Notes under the pieces: model-generated
Database searches by the model: none
What the model saw: the letters and a program-made list of their open reading frames with translations, nothing else
What the model was told of the DNA's origin: nothing
Program-made: the position numbers and the translations under genes
DNA from: Streptomyces sp. NRRL S-87
Lineage (GTDB): Bacteria; Actinomycetota; Actinomycetes; Streptomycetales; Streptomycetaceae
Assembly: GCF_000719335.1 (NCBI RefSeq)
Contig: NZ_JOGB01000024.1
Span: 62,001 to 126,000 of the forward strand
Direction: 5' to 3'
DNA: 64,000 nt
Shown: positions 15,851 to 24,731 of the stretch, in pieces
Layout of the letters: each line of letters begins with the position of its first letter
How positions within the stretch are numbered: position 1 is the first letter of the stretch

Positions 15851-16279
15851 GGCGGCTCCTTGCGGGGCTGGGGCTGGGACTTGCGCTGACGGGTGCGGCG
15901 CGGCAGCGGCGCGTACGGGCTCGGTCAGTACGTCCGCCGAGGTGCTCGGTGGACGGCGCGGAAGCCCTTGCCGCGACCGGAGGAGGGCAGGTCCCGGGCC
16001 GGGTACCTGCGGGCGGCCGCCGGGCCCGAGCCCTGGGCTGCGAGCTTCGCGGCGGCGAGCTTCGCCGTGGCGAGCTCCGTGGTGCCGAGCGTGGTGCTGG
16101 AGCTGAGCGTGTGGCGCAAGGGCGACACGTCCTTCCTGTTGTGCCCGGCGATCCGGGTCTCCGGTCGACGACCGTTGACCACGAACCTTCGCCCGAGCCT
16201 ATTCTTACGACGGAAGTAACTTTGCATCGAGAGCATCAGCACGTCAAGGATATTTTTACGACCGGGGTAAGATTTCTCC
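15851..16279. promoter_or_regulatory. Divergent control region with paired TTAC-N7-GTAA sites
   Basis: A 429-bp gap. The half nearest the VOC-cupin gene contains degenerate GCGAGCTTCGC-like repeats (about 16040-16090) and no convincing gene. Close to the TetR start lie two 15-bp elements, TTACGACGGAAGTAA (16205-16219) and TTACGACCGGGGTAA (16256-16270), 51 bp apart, in an AT-rich stretch. They have the form of TetR operators. Confidence 0.6.
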
Positions 16280-16954
16280 ATGACGACGAACCCATCGGGC
16301 ACGCCGACCGCCCCCGCCGAGCCGCCGGGACTGCGCGAGGCGAAGAAGGCGGAGACGCGACAGCTGATCTCCGACTGCGCCACCCGCCTCTTCATCGAGC
16401 AGGGCTTCGAGCAGACGACCATCGCCGAGATCGCGACCGCGGCCCGAGTGGCCAAGAAGACGGTCACGAACTACTTCCCGCGCAAGGAGGACCTCGCCCT
16501 CGACCACCACGAGGCGTTCACCGAAAGCCTGGCGCGCGCCGTGGCGCGGCGCGCGCCCGGCGAGGGCCCACTGGTGGCGCTGCGCCGGTTCTTCCGCACG
16601 GCGCTGCGCGAGCACAGCCCCGTGGCCGGGTTCACGGGCCGGGAGTTCGCGCAGATGGTCGCCGACAGCCCCACGCTCAGCGCACGCCTGCGCGAACTGC
16701 ACGACCTGCGTGAGGCGGCGCTCGCCACGGCCCTGGCCGGGGCCACCCTGGACTCCGCGCCGGCCATCGCGCCCCGGGCGGCGGCCGCGCTGGTCTCCGC
16801 GGCCGAGCGGTTGATGTTCCGGCGGCTTCAGGAGCTCACCCTGTCCGGACTCGACAACGACGAGATCGAGGCCGCGATGACTCCGGAGGCGGACCACGTC
16901 TACGGCCTGCTCGTCGCGGCCCTCGGCGACTACCCGGCCACGGATCCCGAGTAG
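16280..16954 (+). CDS. TetR-family regulator
   Basis: 224 residues with an N-terminal HTH (KAETRQLISDCATRLFIEQG then IAEIATAARVAKKTVTNYFP) and a C-terminal ligand domain of the common MftR-like/TetR_C type. It probably binds the two TTAC-N7-GTAA sites just upstream and controls itself and the divergent VOC-cupin gene. The ligand is unknown. Confidence 0.86.
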   Translation: MTTNPSGTPTAPAEPPGLREAKKAETRQLISDCATRLFIEQGFEQTTIAEIATAARVAKKTVTNYFPRKEDLALDHHEAFTESLARAVARRAPGEGPLVALRRFFRTALREHSPVAGFTGREFAQMVADSPTLSARLRELHDLREAALATALAGATLDSAPAIAPRAAAALVSAAERLMFRRLQELTLSGLDNDEIEAAMTPEADHVYGLLVAALGDYPATDPE

Positions 16955-16988
16955 CGTGGCGGCGCTCCGGTCGGGGTCCGGGAACGCC

Positions 16989-17891
16989 TCAGACGACCGC
17001 CGGAGCAGCGGAGGCGGCGCCGGCCGGGGCGGCCAGGAGGGCGGTCCAGTCCTGGGTGGCGGCCCAGTCGGCGAAGGACTGCCAGCCGACCTCGGCGAAC
17101 TCCCGGCGCAGCGCGGCCAGGTCCACGTCGAGGCCGAAGGCGGCGAAGTACGCGAACATCGCGGCCAGGTCGGTGGAGTGGCCGCGGACGACGTCCAGCG
17201 GGACCTGCTGGTGCGCGATCGGACGTCCCGTCGCGGCCGCGAGGACCGCCGCGATCCGGGCGGGGTCGAGTTCGTCCGAGGCGATGTCGATCCGGCGCCC
17301 GGCGAAGGTGTCGCGCCGCTGGAGCGCGAGGGCCGCGAAGGCGCCGATGTCGCGGGCGGAGACGAGGGTGAGCGGCCGGTCGGCCGGCATCGGCCAGGCG
17401 AAGGAGCCCTCGCGCAGGCCGTCCAGGGACCAGCCGCCCGCGTAGTTGTCCATGAAGGCGGCGGGACCGATCACGGTCCAGGTCAGGCCGGACGCGTAGA
17501 GGTGCCGCTCGATCAGGAACTTGCTGTCGTAGTGCGGGACGCCGGTGGCGCGGTCGGCGTGCGCGGCGGAGGTGAACACCACGTGCCCGAGGCGGGCGGC
17601 CGCGGCGGCGTCGACGAGGGCCCTGCCCTGCCGCACCTCGGTGCCGATGTCGGTGCCGAACGGCGTGGTGACGGCGAACAGGGAGTCCGCTCCGGCGAGC
17701 GCGGCATCGAGGGAGGCGCGGTCGTCGAAATCCGCCCGGCGGACGTCGGCGCCCAGGGCGCGCAGCGCCTCGGCGGCGGGGGCGGCGGGCCGGCGGGTGA
17801 GGGCGCGGACGGTGTGGCCGGCGGCGAGCAGGGCGCGGGCGGTGGCCCCGCCCTGGGCGCCGGTGGCGCCGGTGACGGCGATGGTGGTCAC
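16989..17891 (-). CDS. NmrA-type NAD(P)-binding protein
   Basis: 300 residues, atypical SDR of the NmrA/quinone-oxidoreductase-2 type. The nucleotide-binding motif is VTGATGAQGGATARALLAAG, followed by a YDSK-containing stretch and a substrate domain. It may reduce quinones or act as a redox sensor. The GTG at 17891 was chosen because GAGGAG lies 7 nt upstream; the frame is open to 17948. Three near-palindromic repeats lie in its promoter. Confidence 0.82.
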   Translation of the reverse strand: MTTIAVTGATGAQGGATARALLAAGHTVRALTRRPAAPAAEALRALGADVRRADFDDRASLDAALAGADSLFAVTTPFGTDIGTEVRQGRALVDAAAAARLGHVVFTSAAHADRATGVPHYDSKFLIERHLYASGLTWTVIGPAAFMDNYAGGWSLDGLREGSFAWPMPADRPLTLVSARDIGAFAALALQRRDTFAGRRIDIASDELDPARIAAVLAAATGRPIAHQQVPLDVVRGHSTDLAAMFAYFAAFGLDVDLAALRREFAEVGWQSFADWAATQDWTALLAAPAGAASAAPAVV

Positions 17892-17939
17892 GGGGGGGCT
17901 CCTCGGTAGCGGACTACTTTTCTCTGCATACTGCATCAT

Positions 17940-17999
17940 CTGTGTCACGCAGAAGACTAGGGGAGATTACTGCGTCGCGCAATATTCTGCGTGGCGCAG
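17940..17999. promoter_or_regulatory. Three 13-bp operator-like repeats upstream of the NmrA-type gene
   Basis: CTGTGTCACGCAG (17940-17952), CTGCGTCGCGCAA (17970-17982) and CTGCGTGGCGCAG (17987-17999) are near-identical near-palindromes. NmrA-type genes are often paired with an HxlR or MarR regulator that binds such sites, but no such regulator is next to this one. Confidence 0.6.
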
Positions 18000-18090
18000 A
18001 TATCCCCGCTCCGGGGCCGCCGAGCCCTCCACCTCCTCCGCCGCTCCGCCCGCCCCACCCGCCGACCTACGTCCCCTCCACCCCGCCGGC

Positions 18091-19743
18091 CTACGTCCCC
18101 TCCACCCCCTCCGGACCGAACCACCGCACCAGGGCCGCGCGGAGGGCCTCGGCGTCCGAGGTGGTGCCCCGGGCCGACCACACGGCGTACCCGTCGGGGC
18201 GGATCAGGACAGCGTCCGTCCCCCATCCGTCGCCACCGTCCCGTGCATCCCTTACGTCCCGGCCGCCGTCCGGCGTGGCGGTGACCACGTCGACGCGGTC
18301 CGACCAGGGAGCGGCGACGGTGCGCAGGCCGACGTGGCCGGCGAGGTCCAGCAGTACGGGCCGCCCCCGGTGCAGCAGTTCGGCCACGGTGGTGGCGCCG
18401 TCGGAGGTCTTCAGGGGCAGGCTCGGAACGAGCCGTCCGGCGAGCGGATCGGCACGCCGGGCGCCGACGTCGTACCGCACCCCCACCCCGCTGATCATGG
18501 TGCTGAGCAGGTCGTTGACCTCGTCCATGTGCATGAGCCGGGCGAACAGCGCGCGCAGCGCGTCGACCCGCGGATCCGGGTCCATGAGCGCGACCTGGGC
18601 CCGTACGTTGTGCAGCACGGCGGCCGCGACCGGCTGCCGCTCGCTCCCGTACGTGTCCAGGAGGTCCTGCGGGGCGTGGCCGCGCACCTCGGCGGCCAGC
18701 TTCCAGCCCAGGTTCACGGCGTCCTGGAGCCCGAGGTTGACGCCCTGGCCGCCGGCCGGGAAGTGCACGTGGGCCGCGTCGCCGGCGAGCAGGACCCGCC
18801 CGTCGCGGTAGTGCTCCGCCTGCAGGGACGCGTCGCTGAAGCGGGAGATCCACGCCGCGCCGTCCATGGGCACGGGCCGGCCGGCGATCCGCTCCACCTC
18901 GTTGCGCAGCTCGTCCAGCGTGACGGGCGCACGCCGGTCCCGGTGCGGCCCGCGGAAGTCGTACGTGCACACCCGGCTCAGGCCGTACGGGTTGGTCCAC
19001 ACCAGCGTCCAGCCGCGGGGGGTGCGCTGCCAGCCGGACGGGGCGCCGAGCGGGTCGAGCAGCCGCACCTCGCCCATCAGGGCCGCCACGGTGGGCCCGT
19101 CGCCGAGGAAGCGGATCCCGGCGAGGCGGCGTACGGCGCTGCGCGCGCCGTCGCAGCCGACCACCCAGCGCGCGGTCAGGGTGCGCTCGGTCCCGTCGGC
19201 GGACCGGGTGGTGAGGACGACGTGCTCGGGATGCTGCTCGAGGCCGGTGACCTCGGCGTCCCTGCGGAGCCGGCCGCCCAGTCGGACCGCCTCGGCGGCG
19301 AACACCTCCTGGGCGTAGGCCTGCGGGCTGCCGACCAGTACGGGCCCCTCGTCGACCACCCGCGCCAGGTCGAGGTCGAACATCGCCCCGAAGTGGAACG
19401 GAACCGGGCCGTGCACCTCCCGGGACGCCACCCGGCGGCCGGGCTGGACCGCCTCGAGGAGGCCGCGGCGGTCGAGGGTCTGGGCGGTACGGGCGTGCAG
19501 GGTGCTCGCCTTGGAGATCCCGTCCGGGCTGGGAAGCTTCTCCAGGACGGTCACGTCGACGCCGAGCAGGGCCAGTTCGCGGGCGAGGAGGGTGCCGACG
19601 GGGCCGCCGCCGACCACCGCCACCTCGGTGTCCACGGCCGGCCCCGCGGTCCCGCCCGCCGTTCGGTCCCGGCCGCCGTCCTCACGGCCGTCGTCACGGC
19701 CGCTGCCGTGGCCGCCGCCGTGGCCGTCCCGCTGGTCCCGCAT
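18091..19743 (-). CDS. FAD-dependent aromatic hydroxylase (PHBH/TfdB type)
   Basis: 550 residues. After a ~38-residue Gly/Asp-rich N-terminus come the FAD motif VVGGGPVGTLLARELALLG (from residue ~43), the DG motif VVGCDGARSAVRRLAG and the ribityl-binding GDAAHVHFPAGGQGVNLGLQ. A C-terminal thioredoxin-like region follows, as in phenol hydroxylases. It hydroxylates an aromatic ring with NAD(P)H and O2. Divergence from the griI-like gene makes it a candidate for oxidising 3,4-AHBA or a derivative. The enzyme at 43927 is a second candidate for the same step. RBS GAGGGGAACC. Confidence 0.87.
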   Translation of the reverse strand: MRDQRDGHGGGHGSGRDDGREDGGRDRTAGGTAGPAVDTEVAVVGGGPVGTLLARELALLGVDVTVLEKLPSPDGISKASTLHARTAQTLDRRGLLEAVQPGRRVASREVHGPVPFHFGAMFDLDLARVVDEGPVLVGSPQAYAQEVFAAEAVRLGGRLRRDAEVTGLEQHPEHVVLTTRSADGTERTLTARWVVGCDGARSAVRRLAGIRFLGDGPTVAALMGEVRLLDPLGAPSGWQRTPRGWTLVWTNPYGLSRVCTYDFRGPHRDRRAPVTLDELRNEVERIAGRPVPMDGAAWISRFSDASLQAEHYRDGRVLLAGDAAHVHFPAGGQGVNLGLQDAVNLGWKLAAEVRGHAPQDLLDTYGSERQPVAAAVLHNVRAQVALMDPDPRVDALRALFARLMHMDEVNDLLSTMISGVGVRYDVGARRADPLAGRLVPSLPLKTSDGATTVAELLHRGRPVLLDLAGHVGLRTVAAPWSDRVDVVTATPDGGRDVRDARDGGDGWGTDAVLIRPDGYAVWSARGTTSDAEALRAALVRWFGPEGVEGT

Positions 19744-19923
19744 GGTGGTTCCCCTCGTCGCCGGTGCGTCGTACGTCGAACACCGCGGGGCGCCGCGCGG
19801 TTGCCGGCACCGCCCCCGCACCCCCGCCGGTCCCCCGCCCCGCCCGCCCTTGGCTCGATTCTTCAGAGGCCCTTGCCACGCTCCTGCCATGAGACGGAGC
19901 TGTCGCGAACGAAGGGGTGCGTC
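19744..19923. promoter_or_regulatory. Divergent promoter region, FAD hydroxylase / griI-like operon
   Basis: A 180-bp gap between two divergent starts of the aminobenzoate section. It probably holds both promoters, with the AT-richer part around 19855-19915. No SARP heptad repeat could be assigned by eye. An AAGGGG Shine-Dalgarno precedes the griI-like start. Confidence 0.4.
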
Positions 19924-20820
19924 ATGACGACCATGCCGCTGTCCGGGAAGGCGGTGCGCCTGGCGCGCCTGTCCCGCCGAGGTGACGGCCGGTACCTGTT
20001 CATCCCGCTCGACCACTCCGTCTCCGACGGGCCGATCGTCCCCGCGGCCGGCTTCCCGGACCTGGTGGCGGACATCGCGGCGGGCGGCGCGGACGCCGTG
20101 GTGGTGCACAAAGGGCGGGCGCGGCTGATCCCGCCGGCCCTGCTGGCCCGTACCGGGCTCGTCGTCCACCTGAGCGCCAGCACGAACCACGCGCCCGACG
20201 TCGACGCCAAGGTGCTCGTCGGGGACGTCGAGGAGTGCGTACGGCTGGGCGCGGACGCGGTCAGCGTGCACGTCAACATCGGCTCGGACACCGAGGCCGA
20301 GCAGCTGGGCGACCTCGGGGCCGTGGCGGCCGCGTGCGAGCGCTGGGGCATGCCGCTGATCGCCATGATCTACCCGCGCGGGCCGCGGGTGGACGACCCC
20401 ACCCGGCCCGACCTCCTCGCGCACGTCGCGAGCATCGCCGCCGACCTCGGCGTCGACATCGTCAAGACCGTCCTGGCCGCCCCGGCCGAGCGGATGGCGG
20501 AGGTGGTCGCGAGCTCCCCGCTGCCGATCATCGTGGCCGGCGGCGGCGGCTCCGAGCAGAGCCTGACGTCCTTCGCCTCCTCGGCCATGGCCAACGGCTG
20601 CGCGGGCCTGGCCGTCGGCCGCCGCGTGTTCACCAGCCCCTCCCCCCGGGAGGCAGTCCGCCAGCTCTCCGCCGTCGTCCACGCCCCCGCCCACGACACG
20701 GCGGCGGGCGGCGCGAACGCGACCACGGACACGACCGCAAGCACGAGCACGCAGGGGACCCCCTCCGCCCCCCGTCACGAACGTCCCGAATCCCGTCCCG
20801 AACTGGCAGGTGCCCGATGA
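19924..20820 (+). CDS. griI: GriI-like aldolase (3,4-AHBA pathway, step 1)
   Basis: 298 residues, class I aldolase of the archaeal fructose-bisphosphate aldolase / ADH-synthase family. The Schiff-base lysine is Lys181 in VDIVKTV, with Tyr150 in MIYPRGPR as the likely acid/base. Other marks are FIPLDHSVSDGP near the N-terminus and GGGGSEQS at the phosphate site. GriI condenses aspartate semialdehyde with dihydroxyacetone phosphate to the C7 precursor of 3-amino-4-hydroxybenzoate. The ~40-residue Thr/Ser/Ala-rich tail is extra. It overlaps the griH-like gene by ATGA, the same pairing as in grixazone and cremeomycin clusters. An archaeal-type DHQ precursor role is the alternative. Confidence 0.88.
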   Translation: MTTMPLSGKAVRLARLSRRGDGRYLFIPLDHSVSDGPIVPAAGFPDLVADIAAGGADAVVVHKGRARLIPPALLARTGLVVHLSASTNHAPDVDAKVLVGDVEECVRLGADAVSVHVNIGSDTEAEQLGDLGAVAAACERWGMPLIAMIYPRGPRVDDPTRPDLLAHVASIAADLGVDIVKTVLAAPAERMAEVVASSPLPIIVAGGGGSEQSLTSFASSAMANGCAGLAVGRRVFTSPSPREAVRQLSAVVHAPAHDTAAGGANATTDTTASTSTQGTPSAPRHERPESRPELAGAR

Positions 20821-21926
20821 AATTCGCCTGGATCGACGTCCGTTCCGTGTCCGCCGAGCAGCGGGAGGCGGTGGTCGACGCGGCCATCCACGCCCGGGTC
20901 GACGGCATCGTCTCGAACGACCCCGCGCTGCTCGCCACCCTGCCGGCCACGGTCAAGCGCATCCTGGCCGGTGCCGAGGTGCCGGCGGACCAGGGCCTGG
21001 ACGACCTGATCGTGCTGCGCGACGTGGCCGGCCACGACGGCCTGGCCGAGCTGCGGGCCCGCCACCAGTCCGGCGAGAAGCAGATCGCCGGGCGCGTCAA
21101 CGTCGTCGACGACCCGACCCTGACGCTGGCCTGTGAGACCGCGATCGCGCTCCCGTACACGCTCGTGGAGTTCAAGGACCCGACGAAGATCCCCCTCGAG
21201 ATCGTGATCGCGGCGGCCGACCGCTCCCCCGGGCAGCTCGTCTGCCGGGCCGCGGACCTCGAGGAGGCCAAGGTCATCATCGACGTGCTGGAGAAGGGCT
21301 CGGAGGGCGTGCTGATCGCCCCGCGCACCGCCGACGACGTCTTCGAGCTGGTCGAGGCGCTGCGCGTGAAGACCCCGGACCTGGACCTGACGACCCTGAC
21401 GGTCGACCGCATCGAGCACCTGGGCCTGGGCGACCGCGTGTGCATCGACACCACCTCGCACTTCGAGAAGGACGAGGGCATGCTGATCGGCTCGTACGCG
21501 CACGGGTTCGTCCTGTGCGTCAGCGAGACGCACCCGCTGCCCTACATGCCGACCCGGCCGTTCCGCATCAACGCCGGCGCCCTGCACTCGTACGCCTTCG
21601 GCCAGGACAACCGCACCAACTACCTGAGCGAGCTGAAGGCGGGCAGCGCGGTGCTGGCGGTGGGCGCGGACGGTCGTACCCGCCGGATCACGGTGGGGCG
21701 GATCAAGCTGGAGTCGCGACCGCTGCTGAGCATCCACGCCACCTCGCCGGAGGGCGTCGAGGTCAACCTGATCGTGCAGGACGACTGGCACGTACGGGTC
21801 CTGGGCCCGGGCGCCGCGGTGCTCAACGTCACCGAGCTGAAGAAGGGCGACCAGGTCCTCGGGCACGTCGCCACCGACAAGCGCCACGTGGGCTGGCCGG
21901 TCGGCGAGTTCTGCGTCGAGAAGTAG
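20817..21926 (+). CDS. griH: GriH-like 3-amino-4-hydroxybenzoate synthase (DHQ synthase II family)
   Basis: 369 residues, full length for the family. It carries the characteristic C-terminal GMLIGSYAHGFVLCVSETH then PTRPFRINAGALHSY region. GriH, a relative of archaeal 3-dehydroquinate synthase II, converts the GriI product to 3-amino-4-hydroxybenzoate in one aromatising step. Translational coupling to the griI-like gene strongly supports this role over dehydroquinate synthesis, since actinomycetes use the unrelated AroB for that. It is followed after 16 bp by an AMP-ligase. Confidence 0.9.
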   Translation: MKFAWIDVRSVSAEQREAVVDAAIHARVDGIVSNDPALLATLPATVKRILAGAEVPADQGLDDLIVLRDVAGHDGLAELRARHQSGEKQIAGRVNVVDDPTLTLACETAIALPYTLVEFKDPTKIPLEIVIAAADRSPGQLVCRAADLEEAKVIIDVLEKGSEGVLIAPRTADDVFELVEALRVKTPDLDLTTLTVDRIEHLGLGDRVCIDTTSHFEKDEGMLIGSYAHGFVLCVSETHPLPYMPTRPFRINAGALHSYAFGQDNRTNYLSELKAGSAVLAVGADGRTRRITVGRIKLESRPLLSIHATSPEGVEVNLIVQDDWHVRVLGPGAAVLNVTELKKGDQVLGHVATDKRHVGWPVGEFCVEK

Positions 21927-21942
21927 CGACCGGAGCCCTTCG

Positions 21943-23565
21943 ATGAGCGATGACGACGCACGTCGGAGGCAGGGCCTGCGGGGCGCGGCCCCGCAGGGCG
22001 CCGGCTGGTGGGGTGCGCGGCTGCTGGCCGGCGGCGCCGACGGGGCCGTGTGGGCCCGGTCGGCGGCCGCCGGCGGCCAGTCGGTGACGTTCGGCGCACT
22101 GCGCGCCGAGACCGCGCGACTGGCCCGCACCCTGTCCTGCCACGGCATCCGGCCGGGCGCCACCGTGGCCCTGCACGGCAGCCCGGGCTTCACGCACCTG
22201 TGGTCGGTCCTCGCGCTGTGGTCCCTGGACGCGCAGGTGCTGCTGCTCGAGCCGGCCCTCAGCGGGCCGGAGCGGGCGGCGCTGCTGGACCTGGCGCGCC
22301 CCCAGTACGTGGTGACGCTGGGCGAGTCGCACGGGGACGAGGAGCGCTTCGTGCCCGAGTGCGAGGTGCTGGTGCGGCGCAGGCCCGGCGGCCGGCCCGC
22401 CGCCACGGCGCACCGGCTGGTGCAGTTCTCCTCGGGTACGACGGGCCGCCCCAAGCCGGCCGGCCGTACGCCGGGGTCGCTGCTGACGGAGGTGCGCCGG
22501 CTGGGCGCGCTGCCGCTGATGCCGCGGGCGGGCGAGAGCGTGGCCGTGCTGGAGCCGGTGGCGCACTCGTTCGCGCTGATCGGCGGGGTGCTGCACGCCC
22601 TCGCCGTGGGCGCGACGGTGGTCCTGCCCGCGTCGGCGGAGTCCGACGCGGTGACCGAGGCGGCCGCTTCGGCGCACGTGGTGCTGGGACGGCCGCGCCA
22701 CTTCGGGGTGCTCGCCGGGGCCCCGGCGGGGGTGCGGCTGGAGCGGCTGCGGCTGGCGGTCTCGGGCGGGGACGTGCTGCCCGGGGCGGTGGCCGGGGCG
22801 TTCGCGCGCCGGTACGGGGTGCTCGTCGGGCAGGCGTACGGCACCACGGAGACCGGCATCGTCGCGACCGACCTCGCGGGCGGGCACGGGCCCGGCGCAC
22901 TGGGCGTACCGGTGCCGGGCGTGCGTACGCGGGTGGTCGGCGGGGCGCTGCAGGTGCGGCTGGCGGAGGCACCGGATCCGTACGGGCCCGTCGCACACGG
23001 GCCGTCCGCACCCGGGCCGTCCGCCGATGGGGCTTCCGCCTACGGGCCTTCCGCTGACGAGCCGTCCGTCTACGGGCCGTCCGTCTACGGGCCGTCGGCT
23101 CACGGGGCGTCATCCGCCGGGGACGCGGGTGCCGCGGGTCCTGCGGGTGCCGTGGATGCCGCGGACCGTGTGTGGGCGGACGGCTGGCTGGCCACCCACG
23201 ACCTGGTGGCCCGCGACCCGGCCACCGGTGCGCTGCGGCTGCGCGGCCGCACCGGGCGGGCCGCGTCCGGGGCCGACCTGCTGGACATCGAGGAGGTGCT
23301 GCGCGCCCACCGGCACGTCCGCGAGGCGGTGGTGCTGGGGCCGGACCCGGTCGAGGCGCACGTGGCCGGGACGGCGGAGCTGCGGCCCGCGGAACTGTCG
23401 GCCTGGTGCCGGCGGTTCCTGGGCGAGCGCTCGGCACCGCGGCGCTTCCACGTGGTGCCGGAGCTGGCGCGGTCGGCGAGCGGCAAGGTGCTCCGCGACC
23501 GGGCGCGGCTGCACGAGCGGGGCTGGGCCCCGCGCCCGGCCGTCGCGGCGGGGCGCCGCCGGTGA
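21943..23565 (+). CDS. AMP-dependent acyl/aryl ligase (ANL family), unusual hinge insert
   Basis: 540 residues. The P-loop is FSSGTTGRPKPAG, the A5-type motif GQAYGTTETG, and the C-terminal lysine is in SASGKVLRD. It probably activates an aromatic acid such as 3,4-AHBA as an adenylate. Two oddities: the usual TGD motif reads WLATHDLVARD, and just before it lies a ~45-residue low-complexity insert of Gly-Pro-Ser repeats (YGPSVYGPSAHG and similar). It is co-transcribed with the griI/griH-like genes. A CreM-like diazotase role is possible but the gene at 45922 fits that better. Confidence 0.82.
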   Translation: MSDDDARRRQGLRGAAPQGAGWWGARLLAGGADGAVWARSAAAGGQSVTFGALRAETARLARTLSCHGIRPGATVALHGSPGFTHLWSVLALWSLDAQVLLLEPALSGPERAALLDLARPQYVVTLGESHGDEERFVPECEVLVRRRPGGRPAATAHRLVQFSSGTTGRPKPAGRTPGSLLTEVRRLGALPLMPRAGESVAVLEPVAHSFALIGGVLHALAVGATVVLPASAESDAVTEAAASAHVVLGRPRHFGVLAGAPAGVRLERLRLAVSGGDVLPGAVAGAFARRYGVLVGQAYGTTETGIVATDLAGGHGPGALGVPVPGVRTRVVGGALQVRLAEAPDPYGPVAHGPSAPGPSADGASAYGPSADEPSVYGPSVYGPSAHGASSAGDAGAAGPAGAVDAADRVWADGWLATHDLVARDPATGALRLRGRTGRAASGADLLDIEEVLRAHRHVREAVVLGPDPVEAHVAGTAELRPAELSAWCRRFLGERSAPRRFHVVPELARSASGKVLRDRARLHERGWAPRPAVAAGRRR

Positions 23566-24731
23566 GCGCGCCGACACCGAGGGCCGCACCGGCCGCCGCA
23601 CCACCCTCCGCACCGGCCCCCGCCACCCGGACCGACACGAAACGACCGATCGACGTGACCACCACCGCCACCCCTACCGCCGTCACCGCCCCGACCACCG
23701 TCACCACAGCCGCCCCCACCACGGTCGCCCCCACCACGGCCGCCACAGCCACCGCCGCCACGACCGCCGAAACCACGGTCGCCCCCGCGTACGCCAGCGA
23801 CGACGAGCGCTGGCGGGCGGTCCTGGAGCGGGACGAGGCGGCCGACGGGGTGTTCTACTACGCCGTCACGACCACCGGCATCTACAGCCGCCCCTCCTGC
23901 GCCGCCCGGTCGGCGCGCCGCGAGAACGTGGAGTTCCACACCTCCCTGGCGGAGTTGCGGGCCCGCGGCTACCGGCCGTGCCGGCGCTGCCATCCCGGCG
24001 AACCGGACCCGCAGCGGCACTACGCCGACACGGTGGCCCGGGCCTGTGCCCTGATGGACGGCGCGGCCGTGCCGCCGAACCTCGACGAACTGGCGCAGGC
24101 GGCCGGGTACAGCCGGTTCCACTTCCACCGGATGTTCAAGTCCCTGACGGGGGTGACCCCGTACACGTACTGGACGGCCGTCCGGGCGCGCCGGGTCCGC
24201 GAGGAGCTCCTCGGCGGCGCGCGGACCGTCTCGGACGCGATCTACCGGGCCGGGTTCAACACCAACGGACAGTTCTACGCCGTCTCGGGGGCGATCCTCG
24301 GCATGGCCCCGCAGGCCTTCCGGGCCGGCGGCGCCGGGGTCGCGGTCCGCTCGGCGGTGGGGGCGACCGCGGCCGGGCCGGTCCTGGTGGCGGTGGCGGA
24401 CCGGGGCGTGTGCGCGGTGCTGGACGACCGCCCCGGCGACCGGGCCCGCGACCGGCTGGCGGCGCTCTTCCCGCAGGCCCGCCACGCGCCGGCCGACGCC
24501 GCCCTGTCCTCCCTGGTCCAGCGGGCCCTGCAGCGCGCCGAGCCTCCCGAACCGGCCCTGGCGGCCTTCCTCCCCCGGCGGGTGGTCCGCACCTGCCGCG
24601 ACGAGGTCGTCCGCCACGCCGTCCACGACCACCTGACGTCCGCGCCCGCGTCCGCGTCCGCGTCCATGTCCACCCCCGCACCCGCCGGCACCGCCACCAC
24701 CGGCGACGCCGCGGGCCTGCGGGCGGGTTAG
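23562..24731 (+). CDS. Ada-derived AraC regulator lacking both methyl-acceptor sites
   Basis: About 389 residues from the GTG at 23562, which overlaps the ligase stop (GTGA); GTG 23655 is an alternative. After a long Thr/Ala-rich N-terminus comes an Ada Zn domain in which the acceptor Cys is Ser (IYSRPSC, Ser109), leaving Cys113, Cys140 and Cys143. An AraC HTH follows (~153-258; LAQAAGYSRFHFHRMFKSLT). The C-terminal part matches only the first lobe of the Ogt domain (LVAVADRGVCAVL) and stops before any PCHR motif. It therefore should repair neither phosphotriesters nor O6-alkylguanine and may act only as a DNA-binding regulator. Its place in the griI/griH operon is striking. Confidence 0.78.
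   Translation: MSAPTPRAAPAAAPPSAPAPATRTDTKRPIDVTTTATPTAVTAPTTVTTAAPTTVAPTTAATATAATTAETTVAPAYASDDERWRAVLERDEAADGVFYYAVTTTGIYSRPSCAARSARRENVEFHTSLAELRARGYRPCRRCHPGEPDPQRHYADTVARACALMDGAAVPPNLDELAQAAGYSRFHFHRMFKSLTGVTPYTYWTAVRARRVREELLGGARTVSDAIYRAGFNTNGQFYAVSGAILGMAPQAFRAGGAGVAVRSAVGATAAGPVLVAVADRGVCAVLDDRPGDRARDRLAALFPQARHAPADAALSSLVQRALQRAEPPEPALAAFLPRRVVRTCRDEVVRHAVHDHLTSAPASASASMSTPAPAGTATTGDAAGLRAG

Noticed and set aside
15851..16204. Small gene in the gap before the TetR gene (short frames on both strands)
   Set aside because: Short frames are degenerate GCGAGCTTCGC-type repeats without RBS or recognisable domains.
19924..21926. Primary-metabolism archaeal-type dehydroquinate pathway
   Set aside because: Actinomycetes use AroB-type dehydroquinate synthase; the coupled griI/griH arrangement beside a ligase and hydroxylase fits aminohydroxybenzoate synthesis better.
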